Source of the DNA: Asticcacaulis aquaticus
Lineage (GTDB): Bacteria > Pseudomonadota > Alphaproteobacteria > Caulobacterales > Caulobacteraceae
Length of the DNA stretch: 64,000 nucleotides
Reading direction: 5' to 3'
NCBI RefSeq assembly: GCF_028550415.1
Contig: NZ_JAQQKX010000008.1
Location: 124,001-188,000, forward strand
The notes beneath the pieces were generated by a model. It saw only the letters and a program-made list of their open reading frames with translations. It did no database searches and had not been told where the DNA came from. A program made the translations under genes and the position numbers. How positions within the stretch are numbered: position 1 is the stretch's first letter; the number at the start of each line of letters is the position of its first letter. Positions 48,336 through 55,781 of the stretch are shown piece by piece.

Positions 48336-50207
48336 ATGACACAAGACAACGAGAACCCGACTCCCGAAGCCACCCACACGCCGCCGGTCGAGACGCCCCC
48401 CGAAGACTTCACACCGCGTGCCGATCCCGGTGCCGAGGTCGATAAACCCGCCAAGAAATTCGACAAGAAGCCCTTTGATAAAAAGGGCGGCGACAAGAAG
48501 GGCGCGAAAAAAGCGCCGCTGCCCGCCGAACGCATCGCCAAGGTCCTGGCCCGCGCCGGTCTGGCCTCGCGCCGCGAAGTCGAGCGCCTGATCGGTCTGG
48601 GCAAGATCGCCGTCAATGGCCGCATCCTTGAGACCCCCGCCGTCACCGTGACAGCCGAAGACGTGATCACTGTCGAAGGCAAGCCGATCCGTAAGGCCGA
48701 GCCGACCCGCGTCTGGCGTTACCATAAGCCCGTCGGCCTGATGACGACCCATCAGGACCCGCAGGGCCGTCCGACCGTCTTTTCGTCGCTGCCCGAAGAC
48801 CTGCCGCGCGTGATCTCCGTCGGTCGCCTCGATCTCAATTCCGAAGGCCTGCTGCTGCTGACCAATGACGGCGAACTGGCCCGTGCGCTGGAACTGCCGA
48901 CGACCGGCTGGAACCGCGTCTATCGCGTCCGCGCGCTCGGTCGCACGACGCAGGAGGCGCTCGACAAGCTGGCCAACGGCACGACCGTCGAAGGCGTCAC
49001 CTATGGCCCGATCGAAGCCAAGCTCGACAAGGCGCAGGAAAAGGCCGACGGCCGCGCCAATCTGTGGATCACGGTGTCGCTGACCGAAGGCAAGAACCGC
49101 GAAGTGCGTAAGGTGCTGGACAGCCTGGGTCTCAAGGTTAACCGCCTGATCCGCATGGCCTACGGGCCGTTCCAGCTCGGCGATCTGGAGCATGGCGAGG
49201 TCGAGGAAATTGGCCCGCGCGTCATCCGCGAACTTCTGGCCGACAAGATCGACCCGCGCAACCTGCCGCCGGAAACCGCCAGCCAGACGCAATCGGGCTT
49301 CAAGGCGCGCAGCGGTGGTGACACGGGCCGTCGCGGCGGGGGTGATCGTTTCGCCGCCGGTGGCCGTCCGACTAGCCCGACGCCGGGGGCCGACTTCAAG
49401 CGCGGTTCGCGCGGCGATTTCAAACCGCGTGGTGATCGTCCGGCGGGTGCCAAGCCTTTTGGTGCCAAGACTTTTGGAGATCGTCCAACGGGTGACCGTC
49501 CTGCGCGTCCGTTCAGCGACCGCCCGTCCTTCCGCAAACCGGCCCCTGAACGTGATTTCAAGGATCGCGATTTCGATGAACGTCCGCGCTTCAGCGGTGA
49601 CGGCGAAGCCCGCGACCGTCGCCCGGAACCGCGTGGTGAGCGCGAATGGACCCCGCGCCCGGAACGTCCGCGTGGCGAATTTGCCCCGCGTGGTGAGCGT
49701 CCCGCCCGTTCGTTTGGTGATAAGCCGCGCTTCGACAAGCCGCGCGGTGACTTCAAACCGCGGGAAGGTGGCGAAGGTCGCGATTTCAAGCCGCGTGGCG
49801 AACGCCCCGCCGGTGCTCGACCTTCTGCAGATAGACCCGCCCGTTCGTTCGGCGATAAACCGCGCTTCGACAAGCCGCGTGGTGAGTTCAAGCCCCGTGA
49901 CGGTGGCGAAAACCGCGATTTTAAACCACGTGGCGATTTCAAGCCGCGTGGTGACCGCCCGGAAGGTCGTGGTTTTGGTGACAAACCGCGTTTCGATAAG
50001 CCGCGTGGTGACTTCAAACCGCGCGGGGATCGTCCCTCGGGTGACCGTCCCGCCGGTAAGTCCTTCGGTGGCAAGCCGGGCGGCTTTGGCGGCAAACCGT
50101 CGTTCGCCGGTAAGCCCGGTGGTCGTCCCGCCGGTGGTCCGCGTCCCGGGGGCCCGCGTCCGGGTGGCGCCCGTCCGACCGGTCCGCGTAAGCCGCGTCC
50201 GGAATAA
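48336..50207 (+). CDS. rluB: 23S rRNA pseudouridine synthase RluB-like with long repetitive tail
   Basis: A 623-residue protein. Residues about 1-55 are a charged linker; 55-110 an S4 RNA-binding domain (ERIAKVLARAGLASRREVER); 125-300 a RsuA/RluB-type synthase with the catalytic aspartate in SVGRLDLNSEGLLLLTNDGE and KNREVRKVLDSLGLKVNRLI. It likely makes pseudouridine 2605 in 23S rRNA. From about residue 315 to the end lies a 300-residue low-complexity tail of repeats such as GDFKPRGDRP and SFGDKPRFDKPRG, rich in Gly, Arg, Asp, Pro, Phe and Lys, and closing in GGPRPGGPRPGGARP. RluB enzymes often carry shorter tails of this kind. ATG 48336 is chosen over GTG 48306. Confidence 0.88.
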   Translation: MTQDNENPTPEATHTPPVETPPEDFTPRADPGAEVDKPAKKFDKKPFDKKGGDKKGAKKAPLPAERIAKVLARAGLASRREVERLIGLGKIAVNGRILETPAVTVTAEDVITVEGKPIRKAEPTRVWRYHKPVGLMTTHQDPQGRPTVFSSLPEDLPRVISVGRLDLNSEGLLLLTNDGELARALELPTTGWNRVYRVRALGRTTQEALDKLANGTTVEGVTYGPIEAKLDKAQEKADGRANLWITVSLTEGKNREVRKVLDSLGLKVNRLIRMAYGPFQLGDLEHGEVEEIGPRVIRELLADKIDPRNLPPETASQTQSGFKARSGGDTGRRGGGDRFAAGGRPTSPTPGADFKRGSRGDFKPRGDRPAGAKPFGAKTFGDRPTGDRPARPFSDRPSFRKPAPERDFKDRDFDERPRFSGDGEARDRRPEPRGEREWTPRPERPRGEFAPRGERPARSFGDKPRFDKPRGDFKPREGGEGRDFKPRGERPAGARPSADRPARSFGDKPRFDKPRGEFKPRDGGENRDFKPRGDFKPRGDRPEGRGFGDKPRFDKPRGDFKPRGDRPSGDRPAGKSFGGKPGGFGGKPSFAGKPGGRPAGGPRPGGPRPGGARPTGPRKPRPE

Positions 50208-50210
50208 GCG

Positions 50211-50789
50211 ATGCGCGTCGTCGGTGGAGACTTTCGTGGCCGCGCGCTAACCACGCCGGACGGGCAAAACACCCGTCCGACCTCGGACCGCGCGCGTCAG
50301 GCCATTTTCAACATCCTCGAACACGCCGACTTCGCGCCCAATCTTAGCGGCGCGCGCATCATGGACGTATTCGCCGGGTCCGGCGCGCTGGGCATCGAGG
50401 CCATGTCGCGCGGGGCGGCCTTTTGCCTGTTCGTCGATACGGATGACGCCGCGCGCGGTGCGATCCGCGAAAATGTCGAAGCTTTCGGGCTGTTCGGCAA
50501 TACGCGTATCCATCGCCGCGACGCCACCCAGCTGGGGATCCGGCCCGGTAATGCGGCGGAGGCCTTCGATCTGGTCTTCATGGACCCGCCCTACCGCAAG
50601 GGATTGGGGCCGATGGCGCTTGAGGCCCTGCATATGGGCAAATGGCTGGCGGATGACGCCCTGATCATGCTGGAAGTGGCGGCCGATGAGGACTTTTTTG
50701 CCACGGACCTGTGGCAAATAATCGACACCAGACTCTATGGTCAGGCGCAGGTCATCTTCCTGAAACAAAAAATTTTTACGGAATTTTAA
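50211..50789 (+). CDS. rsmD: 16S rRNA (guanine(966)-N2)-methyltransferase RsmD
   Basis: A 192-residue SAM-dependent methyltransferase acting on G966 of 16S rRNA. The N-terminal MRVVGGDFRGRALTTPDG and TRPTSDRARQAIFNIL, motif I IMDVFAGSGALGIEAMSRGA and the catalytic FMDPPYRKGLG are all present. It begins three bases behind rluB, so it is co-translated. A terminator follows at 50869. Confidence 0.96.
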   Translation: MRVVGGDFRGRALTTPDGQNTRPTSDRARQAIFNILEHADFAPNLSGARIMDVFAGSGALGIEAMSRGAAFCLFVDTDDAARGAIRENVEAFGLFGNTRIHRRDATQLGIRPGNAAEAFDLVFMDPPYRKGLGPMALEALHMGKWLADDALIMLEVAADEDFFATDLWQIIDTRLYGQAQVIFLKQKIFTEF

Positions 50790-50868
50790 TAACGCAAATA
50801 TTTGAAATGATTTGTATAATTTTTTGGACCACCTGAATCTGTGGCCAAATTAACCCAATTTTGAAAAT

Positions 50869-50889
50869 ACCGTATTGACGGTTTTTTTA
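50869..50889 (+). terminator. intrinsic terminator after rsmD
   Basis: ACCGT-ATTG-ACGGT followed by seven T's, 80 bases behind the rsmD stop. Confidence 0.75.
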
Positions 50890-50952
50890 TTATGGCCCCA
50901 CTATGTCCTTAACAAGGCGTAAACATAACGCCGGTGGCTCTTGAATGAGAGC

Positions 50953-51000
50953 CTAGACCCCTGAAGAGGGGATGACTTGGGTTATAATTGGGGTGATGTT
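50953..51000 (+). promoter_or_regulatory. leader of the 43-residue membrane protein gene
   Basis: A compact hairpin CCCCT-GAAG-AGGGG (near 50960-50973) is followed by TATAATT at 50985 and then ggggtgat before the ATG at 51001. The TATAAT may be a promoter -10 box giving a very short leader, or part of a leader starting further up. Confidence 0.35.
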
Positions 51001-51132
51001 ATGACTACGGAAACCGTTTCGGTGAACAAGCGTCGTGGTGGCCTGCGGGTGCTGCTAATGGCCGGTCTCGGGGTTCAGGCCTGGGCGCTGGTGATGGGTG
51101 TCGGTATTATCGTTCTCAATATTGCACGTTAA
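51001..51132 (+). CDS. 43-residue single-helix membrane protein
   Basis: A small frame from ATG 51001 to TAA 51132. The N-terminal 16 residues are polar and basic (TTETVSVNKRRGGLR) and the rest is one hydrophobic helix (VLLMAGLGVQAWALVMGVGI then IVLNIAR). The positive-inside rule puts the N-terminus in the cytosol. It has a ribosome site, its own upstream hairpin and a terminator five bases behind the stop, all of which support a real gene. No family is recognised. It could be a small regulator of a membrane complex. Confidence 0.6.
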   Translation: MTTETVSVNKRRGGLRVLLMAGLGVQAWALVMGVGIIVLNIAR

Positions 51133-51136
51133 TGAG

Positions 51137-51163
51137 CCTGTGGCGTTTGCCGCGGGTTTTTTT
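51137..51163 (+). terminator. intrinsic terminator after the small membrane protein gene
   Basis: CCTGTGGC-GTTT-GCCGCGGG (eight pairs, two of them G-T) followed by seven T's. Confidence 0.8.
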
Positions 51164-51283
51164 GTGCGTTTTCTGTGCCTGATCTAGCAACCGGGCACAG
51201 CCGGGCCGACGGGGGAGTGGGACAAGGGGCGGCGGCGCACGGGGTGCGCGCCGTCCCTGTTGTCGGCAGATTCAAGCAGGATT

Positions 51284-51413
51284 TTAGCCACGGATAAGGC
51301 ACGGATCGCGCTACGCGCGACACGGATATCCGAACTACCAACTGGCTATAACGAAGAAAATGAAATCCGTGTCCGTCGTCGAAGACGACGATCCGTGTCT
51401 TATCCGTGGCTAA
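51284..51413. repeat. palindromic repeat, family C copy 1
   Basis: Terminal inverted repeats TTAGCCACGGATAAGGCACG and its complement at 51394-51413 (with a one-base change, GTCTTATCC for GCCTTATCC) enclose 80 bases with nested ATCCGTGTC-type arms. The same arms occur at 54208-54352. The copy ends four bases from the mutL stop. The stretch 51164-51283 before it shows nothing further. Confidence 0.88.
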
Positions 51414-51416
51414 ACT

Positions 51417-53324
51417 TTACCGTCGCCCGAACAGTTTCTCGATATCCTTGAGCTTAAGCTCGACATAGGTCGGGCGGCCGTGATTGCACTGCCCCGAATG
51501 CGGCGTTGCCTCCATCTGACGCAGGAGAGCGTTCATCTCACTGGCCGTCAGGCGTCGACCGGCGCGGACCGAATTGCGGCAGGCCATATTGCCGCATATT
51601 TCCGCCATTTTCTCTTTAAGAACAAGCGCCTGACCGTTCTCGGTGATGTCGTCGGCCAGATCCTTGATCAGACCCGCCACATCGTCGTCGCCGATCAGGG
51701 CCGGGACTTCGCGCACCAGAATCGTGTTCGGCCCGAAGCTTTCGATCATCAACCCGAAGCCTTCCAATTCCTCGCGGCGACCCATCAGGCGCGTGACATC
51801 CGAGGCTTCCAGATCGACGATTTCCGGGATCAGCAGGGTCTGACGTGCGACATTGCCTTCGGCCATCATGGTCTTCATGCGTTCATAGACGAGGCGTTCA
51901 TGGGCGGCATGCTGATCGACGATGACGAGACCGTCGGTCGTCTGGGCCAGAATATAGGTCTCGTGCAACTGCGCTCTCGCCGCGCCCAGCGGATAGGCCT
52001 CGAACTCCGGCGGCAGCGGTATGGCAAAAGCGGCGGATAGTTCAGACACGCCGAGGTCGTCTAATACCGCGGTGCCCGAACCGCTATCGACGCGCGCCGA
52101 CGGCATGAAGGCATCGGGTTCGCGGTTATAGACCGGTTGAAAATTCGGGTGCGGTTGATCGGATGTATAGGCGCGGGGGGCATAGCCACCGTTCAGCTGC
52201 ATCGACGACAGCGACAGGGTGGGTTGCACCGGCGCACGATAACCGGACGACAGCGGATTGAACGCATTCAGCGCCTGATCGGCAACGGTCGTCGCGGCGC
52301 GGTGACCGGCGGAGGCCAGGGCGTGTTTCAAGGCGCCGATGATCAAACCGCGCACCAGATTGGGATCGCGAAAGCGGACCTCGGTCTTGGCCGGGTGGAC
52401 GTTGACGTCCAGTTCCTGCGGGTCGATCTCGACATAGAGCACGGCCATCGGGTGCCGGTCGCGGGCGAGGAAATCGGCATAGGCCCCGCGCAGGGCGCCG
52501 GTCAGCAGTTTGTCGCGCACCGGGCGGCCATTGACGAACAGGTACTGATGCTGGGCATTACCGCGCGAAAAGGTCGGCAGACCGGCATAACCGGTGAGCC
52601 GCACGCCTTCGCGCTGCTGATCGATGAGCAGGGCATTATGGCCGAAATCGTCGCCCAACAGCGCGGCCAGACGTTTCAGCCGTCCCTCGAAGCCCTTTGG
52701 CTCCGGATAGAGTCGTAGTGAGCGCTTGCCGTCGAGCGTCAGGGAAAAGCCGACGTCTTCGTGGGCCATGGCCTGCCGCTTGACCTCTTCGGAAATGGCC
52801 ATGTTTTCCGAACGATCGGACTTCATGAACTTCAGTCGCGCCGGGGTGGCGTAGAACAGGTCTTTCAGTTCGACCCGCGTACCGTTGGGGCGTGAAAACG
52901 CCGCCGGGCGCAGGGACGACACGGCCCCGGCATCGACCGTAATCGCAATCGCGCCCTCCATCTGGGCGGTGCGCGAGGTGATGTCGAGCCGCGCCACCGA
53001 GCCCATCGAGGGCAGGGCTTCGCCGCGAAAGCCCAGAGTCTGAATGTGCAGCAGATCCCAGGTCCCGTCGGGCTGCGGCTTGAGCTTGGAGGTCGCGTGG
53101 CGCTCGACGCTCAGCGGCAGGTCGTCGGCGTCCATGCCGCGCCCGTTATCCTCGATCAGGATGCGCGACAGACCGCCCATATCGGCGCTGATGTCGATCT
53201 GAGTCGCCCCGGCGTCGATGGCGTTTTCGACCAGTTCCTTGATCGCTGAAGCCGGACGCTCGACCACTTCACCGGCGGCGATGCGGTTGACGGTATCCTG
53301 AGGGAGGCGAGCAATGACGGACAT
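51417..53324 (-). CDS. mutL: DNA mismatch repair protein MutL
   Basis: A 635-residue GHKL ATPase that couples mismatch recognition by MutS to strand removal. N-terminal motifs: [33 protein letters not shown] and [20 protein letters not shown]. The C-terminal domain has [12 protein letters not shown], matching the DQHAx2Ex4E endonuclease motif, and [11 protein letters not shown] with [12 protein letters not shown], which complete the metal site. Such MutLs nick DNA themselves, as expected in bacteria without MutH. Followed by a family C repeat. Confidence 0.97.
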   Translation of the reverse strand: MSVIARLPQDTVNRIAAGEVVERPASAIKELVENAIDAGATQIDISADMGGLSRILIEDNGRGMDADDLPLSVERHATSKLKPQPDGTWDLLHIQTLGFRGEALPSMGSVARLDITSRTAQMEGAIAITVDAGAVSSLRPAAFSRPNGTRVELKDLFYATPARLKFMKSDRSENMAISEEVKRQAMAHEDVGFSLTLDGKRSLRLYPEPKGFEGRLKRLAALLGDDFGHNALLIDQQREGVRLTGYAGLPTFSRGNAQHQYLFVNGRPVRDKLLTGALRGAYADFLARDRHPMAVLYVEIDPQELDVNVHPAKTEVRFRDPNLVRGLIIGALKHALASAGHRAATTVADQALNAFNPLSSGYRAPVQPTLSLSSMQLNGGYAPRAYTSDQPHPNFQPVYNREPDAFMPSARVDSGSGTAVLDDLGVSELSAAFAIPLPPEFEAYPLGAARAQLHETYILAQTTDGLVIVDQHAAHERLVYERMKTMMAEGNVARQTLLIPEIVDLEASDVTRLMGRREELEGFGLMIESFGPNTILVREVPALIGDDDVAGLIKDLADDITENGQALVLKEKMAEICGNMACRNSVRAGRRLTASEMNALLRQMEATPHSGQCNHGRPTYVELKLKDIEKLFGRR

Positions 53325-53386
53325 GGTGTTAATTTAGGTGAGTCCGGTGTCTGCGGCAATGCAGCCCCACAAAAAGAAGCCCATGA

Positions 53387-54133
53387 CTAAGGCTTCTTGA
53401 ACACCAGCACGAAGCGATCGGTCTTGCCGCGCACGGCGGGATCGAAGACGTTGAGGTCGCGTTTGTCTTCCGGATGCGACAGGATGTCCTCGTCATCGAC
53501 CAGCAGGAACCCCGCCTTGTTCAGGTCGTCGATAACGATCTTTTTGTCGATGCGGTGCGTGGTATTGGTCGCCGTGGTGCCGCTGCCGGCAGGGGCATGG
53601 TGATCGACGATGATATAAAGCCCGCCGGATTTCAGCTGCCCGAACAAAGCCTTGTTCATGGCCAGGGCGTCCTGACCCTTTTCGTTATAGGTGTCGTGAT
53701 AGATCATGCTCGACACGATGACGTCGTAGGATTTCAGCGGCGCAGGGATCGCGGTGAAGGGCGCTACGACCACCTGTACGTTGGGGCGTTTGGCCTTCAT
53801 CTCGTCCAGCGCACCGGCCATCTTGTAATAATCGACCCAGCCTTGCGGGTTCTGGACATAGACCGTGCCGGTCGGGCCGACGGCGGAGGAGAGCAGATAT
53901 GACATGTATCCCTGACCGGCACCCATATCGAGGACGCGGTCGCCGGATTTGACGTGGTGCAGAATGAAGGCGACCTCGGCTTTGCGCACGGCGTCGCGTT
54001 CGACCTGCGCGGCCGGGCGGTCGCTGGCGGCAAAGGCCGCTTCGGCGATCTTGGGATCGACCTCGTGGGCGGTGACGGCGAGGGCGGTCGTGGCGAGCAG
54101 GAGGCTCAGGCCAAGGGCGCGAAGGGTTTTCAT
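53387..54133 (-). CDS. exported class I SAM-dependent methyltransferase-like protein
   Basis: A 248-residue protein with a clear Sec signal peptide (KTLRALGLSLLLATTALAVT, cleavage near ALAVTA-HEV) followed by a class I methyltransferase fold: motif I GDRVLDMGAGQGYMSYLLSS, motif II VYVQNPQGWVDYY, IVSSMIYHDTYNEKGQDAL (motif IV region) and a LKSGGLYIIVDHHAPAGSGT strand. It resembles the predicted methyltransferases of COG4798, which also tend to be exported. SAM is not known to be present in the periplasm, so its reaction is open. ATG 54133 with gggaga site; an earlier GTG would spoil the signal peptide. Confidence 0.85.
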   Translation of the reverse strand: MKTLRALGLSLLLATTALAVTAHEVDPKIAEAAFAASDRPAAQVERDAVRKAEVAFILHHVKSGDRVLDMGAGQGYMSYLLSSAVGPTGTVYVQNPQGWVDYYKMAGALDEMKAKRPNVQVVVAPFTAIPAPLKSYDVIVSSMIYHDTYNEKGQDALAMNKALFGQLKSGGLYIIVDHHAPAGSGTTATNTTHRIDKKIVIDDLNKAGFLLVDDEDILSHPEDKRDLNVFDPAVRGKTDRFVLVFKKP

Positions 54134-54207
54134 GGTGGTCTCCCTGAATTTGCGGGGAGGGTGCCGCAAACCGTGCACTCAGGCAAATGACATCGGCGTA
54201 ATGAAGG

Positions 54208-54352
54208 TTTGGCCACGGATAAGGCACGGATATGATCCGCTATGCGGATCATGAACACGGATGACCGGAGACAGGGGGCAAAGCTATGCCGAACGAAAAG
54301 GATATCCGTGTTCGCGGGCGAAGCCCGCATCCGTGCCTTATCCGTGGCCAAA
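54208..54352. repeat. palindromic repeat, family C copy 2
   Basis: TTTGGCCACGGATAAGGCAC and, at the far end, GTGCCTTATCCGTGGCCAAA form perfect 20-base terminal inverted repeats. Inside are further nested dyads (GATCCGC-TAT-GCGGATC and GCGGGCGAAGCCCGC). It lies between the methyltransferase and DUF3035 genes and, with the copy at 51284, brackets mutL and the methyltransferase gene. Confidence 0.9.
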
Positions 54353-54356
54353 ACAA

Positions 54357-54385
54357 AAAGACCGCCCGAAGGCGGCCTTTTCAGA
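54357..54385 (-). terminator. terminator of the DUF3035 lipoprotein gene
   Basis: Read on the minus strand: GGCCGCC-TTCG-GGCGGTC followed by TTTTTG and more T's. It lies just behind the stop of the lipoprotein gene. Confidence 0.8.
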
Positions 54386-54398
54386 ATTATGTCTGGTC

Positions 54399-54962
54399 TT
54401 ACAGCCCCGGCAGCTTGAAGGACTTTTCCTTCTTCTGCTGGATGGTGACCGGGTTGTTGCCGATCAGCGCCTTGATGCGGACAGCTTCGGCATCCGGGTC
54501 GATGGCGTTGGCCTCGTTGCCCAGCACCGTATTGCTGTTCGGGGTCACCGACGGCTTGTCGTCCTTCTTCCAGAACAGCACCTTGTTGGCGAAGCCTTCG
54601 TCCTTATAGGCCAGATCGCCGAACTCATCGTCGACGACGTAGCGCGCCAGCGGATCGGCCTTGTCGGCACCGGCCTTGTTGGCGAGAATCTTTTCCCCGT
54701 CCGAGCGGGTGAAGGCCTGACGCTGACCCAGAAGGGCCTCGCGCGCGGCGGAATCGGGCATCAGTTCCTGCGGGCGCGGCTCACCGGGGGCGGGCGGACG
54801 CAGGGCGAAATCCGGCGGTACGACCAGCGGCGCCTTGGTGACGATGCGGAATTCGTCGGGCACGACCTTGTTCAGGCCCAGCGCGCTCTTGGTCGATTCG
54901 CAGCCCGTCAGACCGACACCGGCGACCAGCACCAAACCCACCATTAAGGAAACCGACTTCAT
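54399..54962 (-). CDS. DUF3035 lipoprotein (possibly BamF-like)
   Basis: A 187-residue lipoprotein: signal peptide with lipobox GLTGC (Cys at about residue 21). The mature start holds VVPDEFRIVTKAPLVVPPDF, then ALRPPAPGEPRPQELMPD, the DUF3035 signature. From memory, this family includes the BamF subunit of the alphaproteobacterial outer-membrane assembly complex; the PDEF motif supports but does not prove that. It follows lspA (80 bases between) on the same strand, the usual ileS-lspA-DUF3035 order, which is fitting because lipoprotein signal peptidase would process it. Confidence 0.82.
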   Translation of the reverse strand: MKSVSLMVGLVLVAGVGLTGCESTKSALGLNKVVPDEFRIVTKAPLVVPPDFALRPPAPGEPRPQELMPDSAAREALLGQRQAFTRSDGEKILANKAGADKADPLARYVVDDEFGDLAYKDEGFANKVLFWKKDDKPSVTPNSNTVLGNEANAIDPDAEAVRIKALIGNNPVTIQQKKEKSFKLPGL

Positions 54963-55041
54963 TCTTCGCTCCGATTATCGTGTCCCGTAATGACGGGTCC
55001 GAGAGTGTTACTTGCTTTTGTCGCCCCTGCCAAGAGGCGGC

Positions 55042-55572
55042 TTAACCCTGTTTCCTGTCTTCCTTATTGAGGAAGAAGACGTCGATGAACAAAAGCGCGA
55101 CCCCGACATTGATGGCGGCGTCGGCGACGTTGAACACCCACTTGAAGCCCAGTCCCGAAAAATCGAGGAAATCGACCACGGCACCATAGGCGATACGGTC
55201 GATGGCGTTGCCGATCGCGCCACCGGCGACCAGAGCCAGACCGATCGCCAGAACCCGGCGCTCGGCACGGCGGACCCAGTCGAGCAGACAGACGGCAACC
55301 CCCAGAGAGAACAGAACCAGAAGCCAGCGCCCGATCCCGTCGGATGACAGGAATCCGAAGCTGACGCCGTTGTTCCACACCATGCTGAACGAAAAGAACG
55401 GCCAAATCTTGACCTGTTGCAGACTGGGGAGTTGTAAACCGTACAAAATCCAGATTTTCGAGGCCTGGTCGAGGATCAGCGCGATCAGCGACAGCCACAG
55501 GACGCGACGACCCAGCGGTGTCGTGTGCGGCGGCGCGAAGTGGGCTTTGAGTTTGGTTTGGAAATCAGACAT
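55042..55572 (-). CDS. lspA: lipoprotein signal peptidase
   Basis: A 176-residue inner-membrane aspartic protease that cleaves diacylglyceryl-prolipoproteins. Four membrane helices; the catalytic aspartates sit in GGAIGNAIDRIAYGAVVDFL and FNVADAAINVGVALLFID. The N-terminal LILDQASKIWIL and MVWNNGVSFGFL are also typical. ATG 55572 (MSDFQTK) is preferred to an earlier start that would add eight residues. It processes the lipoproteins encoded nearby among others. Confidence 0.96.
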   Translation of the reverse strand: MSDFQTKLKAHFAPPHTTPLGRRVLWLSLIALILDQASKIWILYGLQLPSLQQVKIWPFFSFSMVWNNGVSFGFLSSDGIGRWLLVLFSLGVAVCLLDWVRRAERRVLAIGLALVAGGAIGNAIDRIAYGAVVDFLDFSGLGFKWVFNVADAAINVGVALLFIDVFFLNKEDRKQG

Positions 55573-55596
55573 GGATTTACCCGGCATGAGCAACAA

Positions 55597-55775
55597 TCAT
55601 ACCTCCCCAGTTTACTGGGGAGGGGGACCGCACGACGCGCGAAGCGCTAGATGCGGTGGTGGGGGCTCGGAGCGGAGCATCAAAAACCGAGGGCGTAAAT
55701 TCGGGCGCGAGCCCCCCTCCGTCAGCTTCGCCAAGGCTCGCTGCCACCTCCCCCGACACGCCGGGGGAGTATGAA
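55597..55775. repeat. palindromic intergenic repeat, family A copy 2
   Basis: Outer hairpins CCTCCCCAGTTTACTGGGGAGG (55602-55623) and CTCCCCCGACACGCCGGGGGAG (about 55748-55769) with the inner ggaccgcacgacgc ... agatgcggtggtgggggct and gcgagcccccctccgtc. It is the closest relative of 3036-3226, in the same orientation. It fills the gap between ileS and lspA. Confidence 0.85.
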
Positions 55776-55781
55776 AGAGGG

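Noticed and set aside
48336-50207. CRISPR-like periodic repeats
   Set aside because: The repeats are coding, in frame with rluB, with no constant repeat/spacer lengths. No CRISPR array is seen anywhere in the window.
49160-50272. A 370-codon minus-strand frame rich in Pro/Arg/Gly/Ser
   Set aside because: It is the mirror of the repetitive rluB tail; the regular repeats create it automatically.
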